Shown in pieces: positions 6,774 through 16,400 of a stretch of 32,577 nt of DNA; within the stretch, counting starts at the first letter, position 1, and each line of letters begins with the position of its first letter. The stretch is from an uncultured bacterium. Its GTDB lineage: Bacteria; Verrucomicrobiota; Kiritimatiellia; RFP12; UBA1067. The position numbers were made by a program, and so were the translations under genes. Under the pieces are notes generated by a model, which was not told where the DNA came from, did no database searches, and saw only the letters and a program-made list of their open reading frames with translations. The DNA lies in the NCBI GenBank assembly GCA_902801025.1, contig CADCGZ010000027.1, positions 1 through 32,577 on the forward strand, given 5' to 3'.

Positions 6774-7921
6774 TGGCAAACGCCCGCAGATCGGCGGCTT
6801 TCATTGTTGCTCGGTGGATTGCGACGAAGGACTTTCCCTCGTCGATGCTGCCGCAGGACCGCGACCGCGCCTTTGTGCAGGATCTCGTCTACACGACGAT
6901 ACGCCGCATCAGGCCCTTGAGGAAGATTCTCGGCTTGCTGATGAAGCAGTGGCCAAAGGGCGAGCTCGAGGCGCTTCTCTACGTGGGCGCGGCGCAGATA
7001 CTCTACATGCCCGACGTTCCCGATTTCGCCGCGGTGAGCGAGACGGTTGACGCGGCGAAGGGGTGCGAGAACCCCTCGATTGCGAAGGTCGTGAACGGCG
7101 TTCTTAGAAACGTCATCCGCCGCCGCGAGGAATTCGAGAAGATGGTCGCCGACGCCACGCTCGAGGAACGCGAGAGCTTTCCGACTGCGCTCGTCAGGCG
7201 CTGGGAACGTCGCTTCGGCGCCGAGAACGCCGCGCGGCTCTGCGCTTGGCACAATACGCCCGCCGAGACTTTTATCGCGAGGCGCGACGGCAGTTTCGTG
7301 AAGCTTGAGCGCGGACAGCGCGTCGAGGACGTTCCTGGCTACGCCGATGGCGACTTCATTGTGCAGGATCCCGGCACTCGCCTCGCGATTGAACTTCTTG
7401 ACCCCAGGCCCGACGAACGAATTCTCGACGCCTGCGCGGCACCTGGCGGCAAAACAGTCCAGATTGCGTGGCGTGGTGCTTCCGTCGTTGCCTGCGAGGT
7501 GAACCCGAAGCGCCGCCGTCGGCTCGAGGAGAATCTTGCACGACTGAAGCTTGGCGTCGAAGTCATCCCAGAACTTCCTGCGTCGCAGACATTTGACAAG
7601 GTGCTTGTCGACGCGCCTTGCTCGAACACGGGTGTCCTTCGCCGCCGCCCCGACGCGCGGTGGAACTGGAACGGGGAGAAACTCGCCGCACTCGTGAAGC
7701 TCCAGTCCGAGATTCTTGATGCCTGTGCATCGCGAGTCGCCCCGGGTGGCGTGCTCGTCTATTCCACATGCTCGAACGAGCCCGAGGAAAACGAAGCGCA
7801 AGTCGCCGCGTTCCTTGCGCGGCATCCTGACTTCTCGCTTGAAGAGTCGCGCGAGTCGATTCCTTTCGAGAGCGAAACCGACGGCGCATTCGCCGCGCGC
7901 CTCAGGCGGACCCCTGCATGA
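6773..7921 (+). CDS. rsmB: RsmB/Sun-family 16S rRNA m5C methyltransferase
   Basis: 382 aa. The N-terminal 130 or so residues are a NusB-like RNA-binding helical domain (IVARWIATKDFPSS; QDLVYTTIRRIRPLRKIL; ALLYVGAAQILYMPDVPDFAAVSETV, split here as parts). The C-terminal SAM-dependent methyltransferase domain has motif I LDACAAPGGKTVQIAW, motif IV VDAPCSNTGVLRRRPDARWN with the release cysteine, and motif VI VYSTCSNEPEENE with the catalytic cysteine. The enzyme methylates a cytosine (C967 in E. coli) of 16S rRNA using SAM. It is a little shorter than the usual 430 aa. The exact target is by family inference. It is the last gene of the operon and is followed by a short terminator-like hairpin. 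Confidence 0.9.
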   Translation: MANARRSAAFIVARWIATKDFPSSMLPQDRDRAFVQDLVYTTIRRIRPLRKILGLLMKQWPKGELEALLYVGAAQILYMPDVPDFAAVSETVDAAKGCENPSIAKVVNGVLRNVIRRREEFEKMVADATLEERESFPTALVRRWERRFGAENAARLCAWHNTPAETFIARRDGSFVKLERGQRVEDVPGYADGDFIVQDPGTRLAIELLDPRPDERILDACAAPGGKTVQIAWRGASVVACEVNPKRRRRLEENLARLKLGVEVIPELPASQTFDKVLVDAPCSNTGVLRRRPDARWNWNGEKLAALVKLQSEILDACASRVAPGGVLVYSTCSNEPEENEAQVAAFLARHPDFSLEESRESIPFESETDGAFAARLRRTPA

Positions 7922-7939
7922 CGCGATTGCCGCGTTTTT
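7921..7939 (+). terminator. Short intrinsic terminator after the rsmB-like gene
   Basis: ACGCG-ATTGC-CGCGT hairpin followed by TTTTT (7935-7939). The stem is only 5 bp. The next promoter hexamer starts two bases later. Confidence 0.45.
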
Positions 7940-7941
7940 GA

Positions 7942-7947
7942 TATAAT
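7942..7947 (+). promoter_or_regulatory. -10 element (TATAAT) of the GH88-pfp operon
   Basis: A perfect TATAAT, preceded by TTTTTGA, 36 nt before the GH88 start. A Shine-Dalgarno GGAAGGA lies between. No convincing -35 is visible. Confidence 0.5.
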
Positions 7948-7983
7948 GCCCACTGCATTCAATCTACAACGGAAGGAACGTTT

Positions 7984-9213
7984 ATGCTGACAGCTTGTAT
8001 CTTCGCGGCAATTCTCGCCTCGCCTGGAGAGGTCGAGCTTGCCGAAAAGCTTCCCGCCATCTTCGAGAAAAGCGCCGCGCACTACCGCGCGATTGACGCC
8101 GCAGCGACGCCGCTGATGAATTCTGGCGACGCCGCCAAAGAGAAGAAGCCGTTCGGCGAGCGCCGTGTCCCTCACGGTTGGGATGCGAAGAACGGCAAGC
8201 CCGACATGCGCTCCATCTACTGGTGGACCTCCGGCCACTTCCCCGGATCTCTCTGGTATCTCTACCAGGCGACGGGCGACGAGTTCTTCAAAGAGAGGGC
8301 AATCGTCTGGACTGAGTCCATCGCGCCGAACTCGAAGGTTTCCGACAACCACGATGTCGGCTTTATCATGTACTGCTCGTTCGGCAACGCCCGTCGTCTT
8401 CTCAGGACTGACAAGTACGATGCGTTGCTTCTCGAGACGGCATCGTCGCTCTCGAAACGCTTCAACCCCGACCTTGGACTCATCAGGAGCTGGGGCGACG
8501 TCGCCGAGAAGAAAGACTTCCTCGTCATTCCCGACAACATGATGAACCTCGAGCTTCTCGAGTGGGCGGCGAAGAACGGCGGCGACAAGCGGTTTGACGA
8601 AATCGCGCGTTCGCACGCTACTAAGACGATGGCGCACCATTTCCGCGCGGACGGCGGCACCTACCATGTCCTTAACTATGACCAGCGTCCTGGCTTTCAT
8701 AGCGCGGTGCAGGAAATCCGCCGCGGGCAGGGGCTATCGTGCGAGACGGCGTGGAGCCGCGGGCAGTCGTGGGCGATCTATGGCTACACGATGATGTACC
8801 GCGAGACGAAGGATCCCGCCTATCTCGCCTTTGCCCAGAAGGTCTCTGACTTTGCGATCAACCATCCGAACATGCCTGAAGACGGCGTTCCCTACTGGGA
8901 CTTCGGCGCGCCCGGCGAGGAGCGCGACTCCTCCGCCGCGTCGGTAATGGCGTCGGGACTTCTCGAGCTTTCGACTTTTGTCGGCGGCGAGAAGGGCGCG
9001 AAGTACCGCGCGTTCGCGGTGAAGCAGCTCCTTTCGCTTTGCTCCGAAGCCTATTTCGCAAAGCCCGGCGAGAACGGAGACTGGCTTCTCAAGCACGGTG
9101 TCGGCCACAAGCCAGCCGGTGGCGAGATTGACGTCCCCCTCGACTACGGCGACTACTACTTCCTCGAGGCGCTTCTGCGCTTCCGCCGCCTCGCCGGCGG
9201 CTTCGCCCTCTAA
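7984..9213 (+). CDS. GH88-family unsaturated glucuronyl hydrolase
   Basis: 409 aa with the (alpha/alpha)6-barrel sequence of GH88. These enzymes remove the unsaturated uronic acid left at the non-reducing end of oligosaccharides after polysaccharide lyase action. Supporting motifs: YWWTSGHFPGSLWYLYQATG, SDNHDVGFIMYCSFGNA (first catalytic Asp), VIPDNMMNLELLEWAA (second Asp region), ETAWSRGQSWAIYGY and DYGDYYFLEALLR near the C-terminus. The N-terminus MLTACIFAAILAS is short and hydrophobic, so export is possible but uncertain. Start ATG 7984 has the SD GGAAGGA. It is followed 13 nt later by pfp. It suggests use of glycosaminoglycan, ulvan, pectin or another uronate-rich glycan. Confidence 0.92.
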   Translation: MLTACIFAAILASPGEVELAEKLPAIFEKSAAHYRAIDAAATPLMNSGDAAKEKKPFGERRVPHGWDAKNGKPDMRSIYWWTSGHFPGSLWYLYQATGDEFFKERAIVWTESIAPNSKVSDNHDVGFIMYCSFGNARRLLRTDKYDALLLETASSLSKRFNPDLGLIRSWGDVAEKKDFLVIPDNMMNLELLEWAAKNGGDKRFDEIARSHATKTMAHHFRADGGTYHVLNYDQRPGFHSAVQEIRRGQGLSCETAWSRGQSWAIYGYTMMYRETKDPAYLAFAQKVSDFAINHPNMPEDGVPYWDFGAPGEERDSSAASVMASGLLELSTFVGGEKGAKYRAFAVKQLLSLCSEAYFAKPGENGDWLLKHGVGHKPAGGEIDVPLDYGDYYFLEALLRFRRLAGGFAL

Positions 9214-9226
9214 TGATTTCTACGCT

Positions 9227-10414
9227 ATGAAAAAAAAGATGAACATGGTCATCGCCCAGTCGGGCGGCCCCTCGATGGTAATCAACCAGTCGCTCGTAGG
9301 CGCGGTGCTCGAAGCCCGCAAGTCGGCGAAAATAGGCAAGATCCTCGGTGCAAGGCACGGCATCCTCGGCATCCTCGGAAGCGACTACATCGACTTAAGG
9401 AAACCTTCCGCGAAGAAGCTCGAAGCGATTGCGGAGACGCCTTCTTCCGCGCTCGGCAGCTGCCGCAAGAAACCGGATGCCGCCGACTGCCGCGCTATTT
9501 TCGAGGCGTTTAGGAAGCTGAACGTCGGATACTTCTTCTACATCGGCGGCAACGATTCCGCAGACGCCGCGCGCATCGTCGCCGAGGAGGCCGAGAAGGA
9601 GGGCTATCCGCTTGTCGTCTACCACATCCCGAAGACGATCGACAACGACCTGCGCTCTTGCGACCACACTCCCGGCTTCGGCTCTGCGGCTCGGTTCGTC
9701 GCGAGCGCGATTCGCGGCGACGACCTCGACAACAGGGCTCTTGGCGGCGTCAAGATCGACATCATAATGGGCCGCGACGCCGGCTTTCTTACCGCGGCGT
9801 CTGCGCTTGCCCGCGTCCGTCCCGACGACGGCCCGCACCTCATCTATCTCCCCGAGGTCCCGTTTAGCGAGGCGAAGTTCATAAAGGACGTCAAAGCGGC
9901 GCTCAAGAAGTTCGGCCGCTGCGTCTGCGCCGTATCCGAGGGAATCCGCGGCAAGGACGGCATTCCGATTGGCGCAAAGCTTGGCTCCGGCGAGAAGGAC
10001 AGCCATGGAAATGTGCAGATGTCGGGAACTGGCGCGCTTGGCGATGCGCTTGCTCGCGTCCTCAAGGAGAAGGCGAAGGTGAAGCGCGTCCGCGCCGACA
10101 CATTTGGCTATCTCCAGCGCTCCTTCCCTGGGATTGCCTCGAAGGTCGACCAGGCCGAGGGCCGCGCAGCAGGCGCGGCGGCGGTAAAGGCGGCGCTTAA
10201 GGGCGTGCTCTCGAAGGGCACGATTGCGATTGTCCGCGAAGAGTCGAAGAAGTACCGCGTGGCGTTTGCGCCGGTGCCGATTCAGAACGCGGCGAAGTAC
10301 ACGCGTTCGGTGCCGAAGGAGTACATAGCGAAGAACGGCCACGACGTGACTGAGGCGTTCCTCGCGTACGCCCGCCCGATCGTCGGCGACCTTCCGCCTT
10401 GCGAGATATTCTAA
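9227..10414 (+). CDS. pfp: Diphosphate-dependent (PPi) 6-phosphofructokinase
   Basis: 395 aa, PFK family of the PPi-using long type. It interconverts fructose 6-phosphate and fructose 1,6-bisphosphate with PPi as phosphoryl donor in the cytosol. Motifs: AQSGGPSMVINQSLVGAV at the N-terminus, FFYIGGNDSADAARIV (GGND where ATP-dependent enzymes have GGDG), catalytic PKTIDNDL, GFGSAARFVASAIRGD, MGRDAGFLTAASALAR, and AVSEGIRGKDG. The ATG at 9227 is chosen because the family N-terminus MNMVIAQSGG follows; earlier in-frame starts would overlap the GH88 gene. A five-codon ORF (MISTL) links the GH88 stop to this start through TAATG and ATGA overlaps, suggesting coupling. Confidence 0.93.
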   Translation: MKKKMNMVIAQSGGPSMVINQSLVGAVLEARKSAKIGKILGARHGILGILGSDYIDLRKPSAKKLEAIAETPSSALGSCRKKPDAADCRAIFEAFRKLNVGYFFYIGGNDSADAARIVAEEAEKEGYPLVVYHIPKTIDNDLRSCDHTPGFGSAARFVASAIRGDDLDNRALGGVKIDIIMGRDAGFLTAASALARVRPDDGPHLIYLPEVPFSEAKFIKDVKAALKKFGRCVCAVSEGIRGKDGIPIGAKLGSGEKDSHGNVQMSGTGALGDALARVLKEKAKVKRVRADTFGYLQRSFPGIASKVDQAEGRAAGAAAVKAALKGVLSKGTIAIVREESKKYRVAFAPVPIQNAAKYTRSVPKEYIAKNGHDVTEAFLAYARPIVGDLPPCEIF

Positions 10415-10417
10415 AGG

Positions 10418-10433
10418 TTCGGCGGCGGCCGAA
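10418..10433 (+). terminator. Hairpin after pfp, weak terminator candidate
   Basis: TTCGGC-GGCG-GCCGAA, a perfect 6-bp stem with 4-nt loop, 3 nt after the pfp stop and between convergent genes. No U-tract follows. Nothing else is seen in 10434-10530. Confidence 0.35.
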
Positions 10434-10530
10434 GGCTCCTCCTCGTGGACCCTCGGCGAATACGCCGTATCCACTCGCTCGGACCTTCGCTCCACCGCCT
10501 CGCTTTTGCCCACTGGCAAGATGGCGCTCG

Positions 10531-13152
10531 TCACCAGCGCAGGCGGCCGAAGAGATTTCCCCTGACGGGATCGAGGTTGAGCCGCCAGTCGCCGGACGGG
10601 AGTTGTCTTTCCGGCCAAAGCGGCGTGTTGCCGTTCATTATCTGAAGCCATTCGGGGCGGCGAAGACTTCGGCGGCGCTCGCCGTGTCCGCCCCAGCCAG
10701 CGGACGAGAGCACGAATCTGACGTGCGCTCTGCCGTCGGCGACTTCGGCGTGGCATTCCGCGATTTCGTGCGAAGGCGTCACAACATTGTGGAATTCGTA
10801 GGGCCGCGCGCCGGTTTCGTCGACTTCTAATGACCGGTACCATGTGACTCCGGCGGCGTCGAGCGTGTTGACGCGCAGGCGCATCCCTCTGCGGAAATCA
10901 AGCTCGATCTCTAAGTCGCCGCCGTCCGTCTCGCGGGCGCGGAATTTGACGCCGCCAGCGGCGTTTGTCCATTCGTCGCCGAGCTTGCAGACAGGCGCGG
11001 TGCGTTCAAACTCCGATTCAGGATAGGGTTCGCCGCGGGCGAGCGCCGCGTCGATTTCCGCGAGGCGCGCCTTCGTCTTCGCGAGCTCGCCGAGCCGCCA
11101 TTCGAGTTTCGCGGGATGGTACTGGTGCGCCTCGGCCTCGGAATGGAATCCGAGCCGCGAGTCCGCCTTCGCGAGCGGCAGCAGCTCGCGCGTCACCGCC
11201 TCCTCGCGCGCGACGGCCTCGCCCATGCGCCGCACGGACGCGCGCGCCGCCGCCGCGTTGCCGAACACGCGGCTTTCGTAGAGCGCCCTCGCGCGTTCGC
11301 GGTAGAATTCGAAGATGTCGCTGCCGCTCTGGAACTGGAGCGCGAGCGCCTTCATCACGCCGATGTCGCGCATCCGCTCGAAGTCTCCGCTCCAGCGCGA
11401 CGCAAGCACCTCGAGTGCATCCGCGCCGTCCGGCGTGCGCACGCGAGCGTTCTTCGCCATGTGTTCCGCGAGAATCGACGCCTCCTCGATCGTGTGATTC
11501 TCGAGACACTCGCCGATCGCGTCGCCGCTTGGCGGATCATGCGGCTTCCAGGTGCGGGCGAGCGGCGCGAGCGCGACGTCGGGAATGAGCGGCCACGCGG
11601 GGCCCGCGTGGAACGGACCGTAGTACTGCATGTCGTTGGAGAGCGGATAATCCGCGTAGGCGTCGGAGAGCTGCTGCCAGACGGACGCGACGAGCGCGGC
11701 GTCCTTCCCCCAGTACGGCGCGGCGAGTTTGCGCAGGAACGTCGCCTCGTCGTCGGCGAACGAGTCGAACGAGAGTTCGCCCGCCGCCTTGTTCATGATT
11801 CCCGGATAGTTGCCGAAGTACCAGCACTGGAGCACGGTCGACACGCCCATTTCGCGCATGGCCTTGTACTTGCGGTAGAGAAGCCCCGGCACAGGCACAA
11901 AAGGCACCGTGGCGACTTCGTGGGAATTGCCGACCTGGATCTTCGCGCCAATCGGTGCTCCGGCCTGCCGACCTGCTTCGGCTACTTGGCGGAAGCCCTC
12001 TGCGGGGCCAACGTAGGAGAGCCAGTAGTCACCGCCGTTGCGGAGGCGTCCGAGCTGCTCCTTGACTGCACCAGACTCGAAGTTGTAGGCGAGCGTCACG
12101 CCGTCTGGGAGGTGTCGCGCGACTTCGGCGTTCCAGGCGCCGCGCTCGGGACGCACCTGCGGCTGGTAGAACCAGCTGATGTACTCGGCATCCGAACCCG
12201 CGGCGCGTATGCCGCGCATTATCGCGCTCGCCGTCTCCCAGTGGATTTGCCACGGCTCAAGCCCCGCGCAGCGAGGGCAGTTTCCGTTGAAGCTCCCTGT
12301 CAGCGGGTCGAATCTCGAGAGGCACGTCGTCTCCCGTTCGCCGTAGGAGATCATCATGATGCCGCCGAGCCGCGGAACTTGCGTGAAGATGTCCTTCACC
12401 GACTCTTCTATGTAGCGTTGTGCTGCCGGCTGTAGCGGACACATCAAGGACTCGCCTGCAACCGTGCACCCGAAGAGCTCCGGATGCTCCTTGAGGAGTG
12501 GATCGTCCTTGCCGCAGCGGCGCGGCTCGATGCAGAAGATCCACGTCTTGATGCCGTACTTGAGGCAACGGTCCACCGTCCTGCGCAGTTTCGCGAGGCG
12601 GCGCATTGCGTCGGGCGAGCGCTTCGTGAACGAGGTCTCCGCGAGATCGCGCCACTCCACCGTGAGCCACAGTCCGTTGATTCCCTCGTGCGCGAGGCGG
12701 TCGAGATAGGGCTCGGGGTAGTAGTCGACATCGTCCATCAACTCGTCGTGGTTGAGGGGCGGACGCTTGATCGGGCCGAAGAAGCAGCGTGCGATGCGGT
12801 TGCGCACCCAGGGCTTGCGGACGCAGGGAGCGAGATCGCCGGCGCGTACGCGGTCCTGGTAGTAGTAGACGGCGCGGCGAAGGCCCTCGTCGTCCTCCGT
12901 CGTGATCGTAACCTTGCCGTCCGCGCCAATGTCGATCCTGTAGCTTTCGCGTCCTTCAACGGGCGCCCGCACGAACTTGACGTCGTTCGTCGACGCGGGC
13001 GGCAGGGCCTCGGGCTTCGCCAACTCCTCGCGGAACGTCCATTCCTCCATCCTCGGATAGGGCGGCGGCTCGGAAAATGGTGCCGCGAGAGAAGTCATCG
13101 CTATCGCAGCCGCCGCAATGTGCGCCACGGTTATCAAAGTCATACTCCGCAT
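10531..13152 (-). CDS. Large secreted glycoside-hydrolase-like protein (GH20/alpha-glucuronidase-like)
   Basis: About 873 aa. An N-terminal signal peptide (hydrophobic stretch ITVAHIAAAAIAMTSLAAP) is followed by a small alpha/beta domain (YRIDIGADGKVTITTEDDEG, LRRAVYYYQDRVR), like domain 2 of GH20 and the N-terminal domain of alpha-glucuronidases. Then comes a TIM-barrel-like region: EGINGLWLTVEWRDL, CLKYGIKTWIFCIEPRRCG, GGIMMISYGERETTCLSRFD, a CPRC motif and YWLSYVGPAEGFRQ. The C-terminal third is helical, then a beta-rich domain ending GNLFGRLRW. The exact family and substrate are not recognised. Three in-frame ATGs (13158, 13152, 13143) exist; TATAAT directly abuts 13158, so 13152 or 13143 is more likely used. 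It is divergent from the cassette that drives the giant beta-helix gene. Confidence 0.8.
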   Translation of the reverse strand: MRSMTLITVAHIAAAAIAMTSLAAPFSEPPPYPRMEEWTFREELAKPEALPPASTNDVKFVRAPVEGRESYRIDIGADGKVTITTEDDEGLRRAVYYYQDRVRAGDLAPCVRKPWVRNRIARCFFGPIKRPPLNHDELMDDVDYYPEPYLDRLAHEGINGLWLTVEWRDLAETSFTKRSPDAMRRLAKLRRTVDRCLKYGIKTWIFCIEPRRCGKDDPLLKEHPELFGCTVAGESLMCPLQPAAQRYIEESVKDIFTQVPRLGGIMMISYGERETTCLSRFDPLTGSFNGNCPRCAGLEPWQIHWETASAIMRGIRAAGSDAEYISWFYQPQVRPERGAWNAEVARHLPDGVTLAYNFESGAVKEQLGRLRNGGDYWLSYVGPAEGFRQVAEAGRQAGAPIGAKIQVGNSHEVATVPFVPVPGLLYRKYKAMREMGVSTVLQCWYFGNYPGIMNKAAGELSFDSFADDEATFLRKLAAPYWGKDAALVASVWQQLSDAYADYPLSNDMQYYGPFHAGPAWPLIPDVALAPLARTWKPHDPPSGDAIGECLENHTIEEASILAEHMAKNARVRTPDGADALEVLASRWSGDFERMRDIGVMKALALQFQSGSDIFEFYRERARALYESRVFGNAAAARASVRRMGEAVAREEAVTRELLPLAKADSRLGFHSEAEAHQYHPAKLEWRLGELAKTKARLAEIDAALARGEPYPESEFERTAPVCKLGDEWTNAAGGVKFRARETDGGDLEIELDFRRGMRLRVNTLDAAGVTWYRSLEVDETGARPYEFHNVVTPSHEIAECHAEVADGRAHVRFVLSSAGWGGHGERRRSLRRPEWLQIMNGNTPLWPERQLPSGDWRLNLDPVRGNLFGRLRW

Positions 13153-13158
13153 GGCCAT

Positions 13159-13187
13159 ATTATACCACTTCCGCTTCCGGTTGTCGC
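13159..13187 (-). promoter_or_regulatory. Promoter of the large GH-like gene, sharing its -35 with the divergent promoter
   Basis: Minus strand: GCGACA (13187-13182), a 17-bp spacer, then a perfect TATAAT (13164-13159). The ATG at 13152 is 6 nt downstream of the -10. The -35 box overlaps the plus-strand -35 TTGTCG (13181-13186). Confidence 0.5.
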
Positions 13188-13254
13188 AGATGGCGGATTA
13201 TGATATAATACCAGCTAAATGGAACTGTCGCGTATTTTCCTTGCTTGTAGTCTG
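13169..13254 (+). repeat. Promoter-leader cassette, copy 1
   Basis: 86 bp that match 19209-19294 with only six mismatches (93%). It contains -35 TTGTCG (13181-13186), a 17-bp spacer, -10 TATAAT (13204-13209), then ATG 13219, 9 nt later, and the first 12 codons of an ORF (MELSRIFLACSL). Similarity ends sharply after the twelfth codon. Confidence 0.9.
13181..13209 (+). promoter_or_regulatory. Promoter of the small ORF and giant beta-helix gene
   Basis: TTGTCG (13181-13186), a 17-bp spacer, and perfect TATAAT (13204-13209). Predicted transcript start is close to the ATG at 13219. Confidence 0.65.
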
Positions 13255-13464
13255 ACCCTCTTAACCCTCAACGAACGCGCCCGGGAACTGCTTTCCAACG
13301 CCGACACGCGCCTGGCCGTCGAAGGTCGCCGCGCCCTCGCGTGGCTCGCCGACATCGACGCCTCCCCCTCCGCCCCCGCCACCGTCCGCCTCGACGCCAT
13401 CGCCTGGCTCGAACGCCTCCGCGCCATTCTCACCCCCTCGAAACCCAACAAAGAGCACCCATGA
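13219..13464 (+). CDS. 81-aa protein of unknown function, coupled to the giant beta-helix gene
   Basis: Not recognised. The ORF starts 9 nt after TATAAT. Its first 12 codons belong to the duplicated cassette and give a hydrophobic N-terminus (MELSRIFLACSLTLLTL). The rest is predicted helical (RARELLSNADTRLAV, LDAIAWLERLRAIL) with a Ser/Pro-rich middle. Third codon positions are almost all C or G, as in the neighbouring genes, which supports real coding. Its TGA overlaps the ATG of the 1843-aa protein (ATGA at 13461-13464), so translation is probably coupled. It could be a membrane-bound partner or chaperone of the giant protein, or a remnant gene fused to the leader; neither is proven. Confidence 0.6.
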   Translation: MELSRIFLACSLTLLTLNERARELLSNADTRLAVEGRRALAWLADIDASPSAPATVRLDAIAWLERLRAILTPSKPNKEHP

Positions 13465-16400
13465 AAAGACAAATCGCCATTGCTGCAACCGCACTTCTCG
13501 GCGCGACCGCCTCTTCGTTCGCCATGCCGCAAAAGGCGGCGGACATCACCGTGTCCGGCTACACCGGCTCGGGCACGCTTGAGAACTTCCCCGTCCTCGT
13601 GCGCCTCGCCGAATACGACGCGGAGACCGGCAAGGGCATTCAGGGCTTCTCCTACGCAGATTGCGCCACAGGCGGCTTGGACATCTCCTTTGAGGACGCA
13701 GGTGGAAACCTCCTAGCCCACGAGATCGACACCTGGAATCCGAAGGGCGAGTCGCTCGTCTGGGTGCGAGTGCCGTCCGTCTCGGGTACCGACACCTCCT
13801 TCACCTTCCGCTGGAACGACGCCAACCCGCCGTCCGTCACGGCCTCCGACGTCTGGAGCGCGGGTTACATTGGCGTCTGGCACTTTTCGGAGGAGGGCGG
13901 TGACGCCACGGACGCCACGGGACATGGCCTCACCGGCGTCGAGACCGGGTCGAGCTCCCTTGCGCCGGCCTCCAAGGTCGGCGGCGCGCGCGCCGTCGCC
14001 AGCGGCGCCCTGCAGGTGCCGGACTACGAAGCGACCTATGGGGGCGCGACGGTCTTCTCCGCCTCCGGCTGGTTCTACTGCCCGGGCGTGAAGGCCGGCT
14101 ACCTCGCGGTCTTGAACAAGAAGACGACGGCCGGCGCAGCCTGGAACTCCGCCTCCGGATGGTACCTGGAGATGAACAACAGCCTGACCTCCATCGGCCT
14201 CATCTGCTCCTCCAGCACCAAGTACACCTGCAACATCCCCAACATCACGCAGGGATGGAACTACTTCCACGTCGTCAGCTCGGGGTCGAACGTCAAACTC
14301 TACCTCAACGGCAGCACCACGCCGGGCTTCAACAAGGACCACGCGCTCAAGGCGGCCGGCGTCCCGCTATACCTGATGCCGACGGTCGGCTATGCCGACG
14401 AGTTCCGCGTCCGCGGCGTCGCGAACAGCGCCGACTGGACGGCGGCCGAATACCAGACGGTCGCCGTCGCGGACTACCTCACCTACGGAAGCGCTTATTC
14501 CCCGGACGGGGTTCTCGACATCGCCGGCTCGCCCGACGCCATTGGATCGCCGACACCGGCCTACGGCAAGCACACCGGCCTCACCGCCGACGCCGAGCTC
14601 CCCGTCGCCTGCCCGGTGTGGACGAATGAAACCGGTACCGCCGTCTATTCCTGCACGGGCTGGAAGCTCTACAACGGCGAAGGCGAAGTCGTCGATTCCG
14701 GCCCGGAGAGCGCCTTCACCTACGCCCACCCGACGCCCGCCGCCTACCGCCGCCTCGAATGGCAGTGGGCGAAGAGCGCCAAGGTGCCTTCCAGCACCGG
14801 CGGGACAGTCTCCGGCACGCTCGTATATGCGCCCGGCGACACCGTGACGCTCACAGCGACCCCCGCCGAGGGCTACACCTTCTTCCGCTGGACGGGCGAC
14901 ATCGGCAATGCCGACCCCGCCGAGCCCACCGTCACCTTCACGGCCGCCTCCGCCGAACCCGTCGCGGCCCTCTTCGGCCCCCAGCTCGTCGTCGCGGCGG
15001 ACGGCTCGGGCGACTACACCTCGCTCAACGCGGCCGTCGCCGCCGCGCCGGACAACGCGACGATCCTCGTTCGCGACGGCATCTACGTCAACGAGACCAC
15101 CGGCTTCCTCGCCATCGACAAGTCCATCAAGGTGGTGTCCGAAAACGGCGCGCAGCACGCCTGCTTCCGAGGCCCCAACGATCCGAGCGGCACGACCATC
15201 AAGTCGCTCAGCAAGGGCATCAACCTTAACAATGACCTCGCCATACTCAAGGGACTGACGCTGCGCAACTTCGGGTGCGACGGCAGGCAGACGCCGCAGG
15301 GACTCGGCCTCTACCTCCAGAAGGGTCTCGTCGAGTACTGCACGATTTCGAACACGCTCCCGAACCACGGCGCGTCGGCGCTCCACATGACGGGCGGTGA
15401 GACGCGCCACAGCCTCATCGCCTACAACCGCAGCAACAACAATCAGAACGCGCCAGGCGCCGGCGTCTATCTTGAAGGCGGGACAATCACGAACTGCGTG
15501 ATTCGCGGCAACAGGGCGTGGAAAAACCATGGCGGCGGCATCTACGTGGACGGCGCGACGGCACGTGCGACCGGTTGCGTCATCGACGGGAATGTCTGCG
15601 ACTTCGACGACAACAACCCTCGCCACGGCGGCGGCGTCTATCTTAGGGATGGGATTGTCGAGAACTGCGTCGTCACGAACAACACGGCCGCCATCGCGGC
15701 TGGCGTCTGCCAGACGGGCGGCACACTCCGCGACTGCCTCGTCAAGGACAACCACAGCACTGGCAGCTACGGCGGCGTCTATTCGACCGGAGGCGCAATC
15801 GCGGGCTGCGTCATCGCAGACAACACGGCGAATATTTCAGGCGGCAGGTCCCTCAGCAAGACCGCAGGTTCCATCACCGGCACGACCGTCATCGAGAACC
15901 TGCACGCCATCCCCGGCTCGGCCATCGTCTCCGTTGATCCGTCCGTGACCATCGCGGACTGCGAATTCCAATGCCCGAACATTTCCGGCGCGGACGAAGT
16001 CAACGCTTCGCTCTTCTATGCGACGGGCGACTGCTTCGTCGAGGCGAGCCGCGTCGTCGGCATGGCCCCGCTCGCCGTAGCCTTCACGGCGCACTGCCTC
16101 GGCGACGCCTCGGCGGCGGCCTGGGAGTTCGGCGACGGCGCGACCGGTTCCGGCGCGACGGCCTCGCACACCTTCACCACGGCCGGCATCCACACCGTGG
16201 CGCTGACCGTCGGCTTGGAGTCGGCAACGCTCGAAATCCACGTCCTGCCCGTGGACACATACGTCTCCACGACCGGCTCCGACCAGTTCCCGTACGACAC
16301 CTGGGAGAAGGCCGCGCACGACCTTCAGAGCGCCATCGACGCCACCTACAGCGACGATGAACTGGCCGGAACCGTCCACGTTGCCGCCGGGACCTACCAG

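Noticed and set aside
9098-9226. Earlier start for pfp
   Set aside because: It would overlap the end of the GH88 gene, and the added residues are not PFK-like.
9395-10843. 482-codon minus-strand open frame
   Set aside because: Antisense to pfp, which has full family motifs; the frame has none.
11116-12435. 439-codon plus-strand open frame
   Set aside because: Lies opposite the large GH-like gene, whose signal peptide and promoter support the minus strand.
13341-13460. Upstream in-frame extension of the giant protein
   Set aside because: The signal peptide begins at ATG 13461, and the extension overlaps the small ORF in another frame with better codon use.
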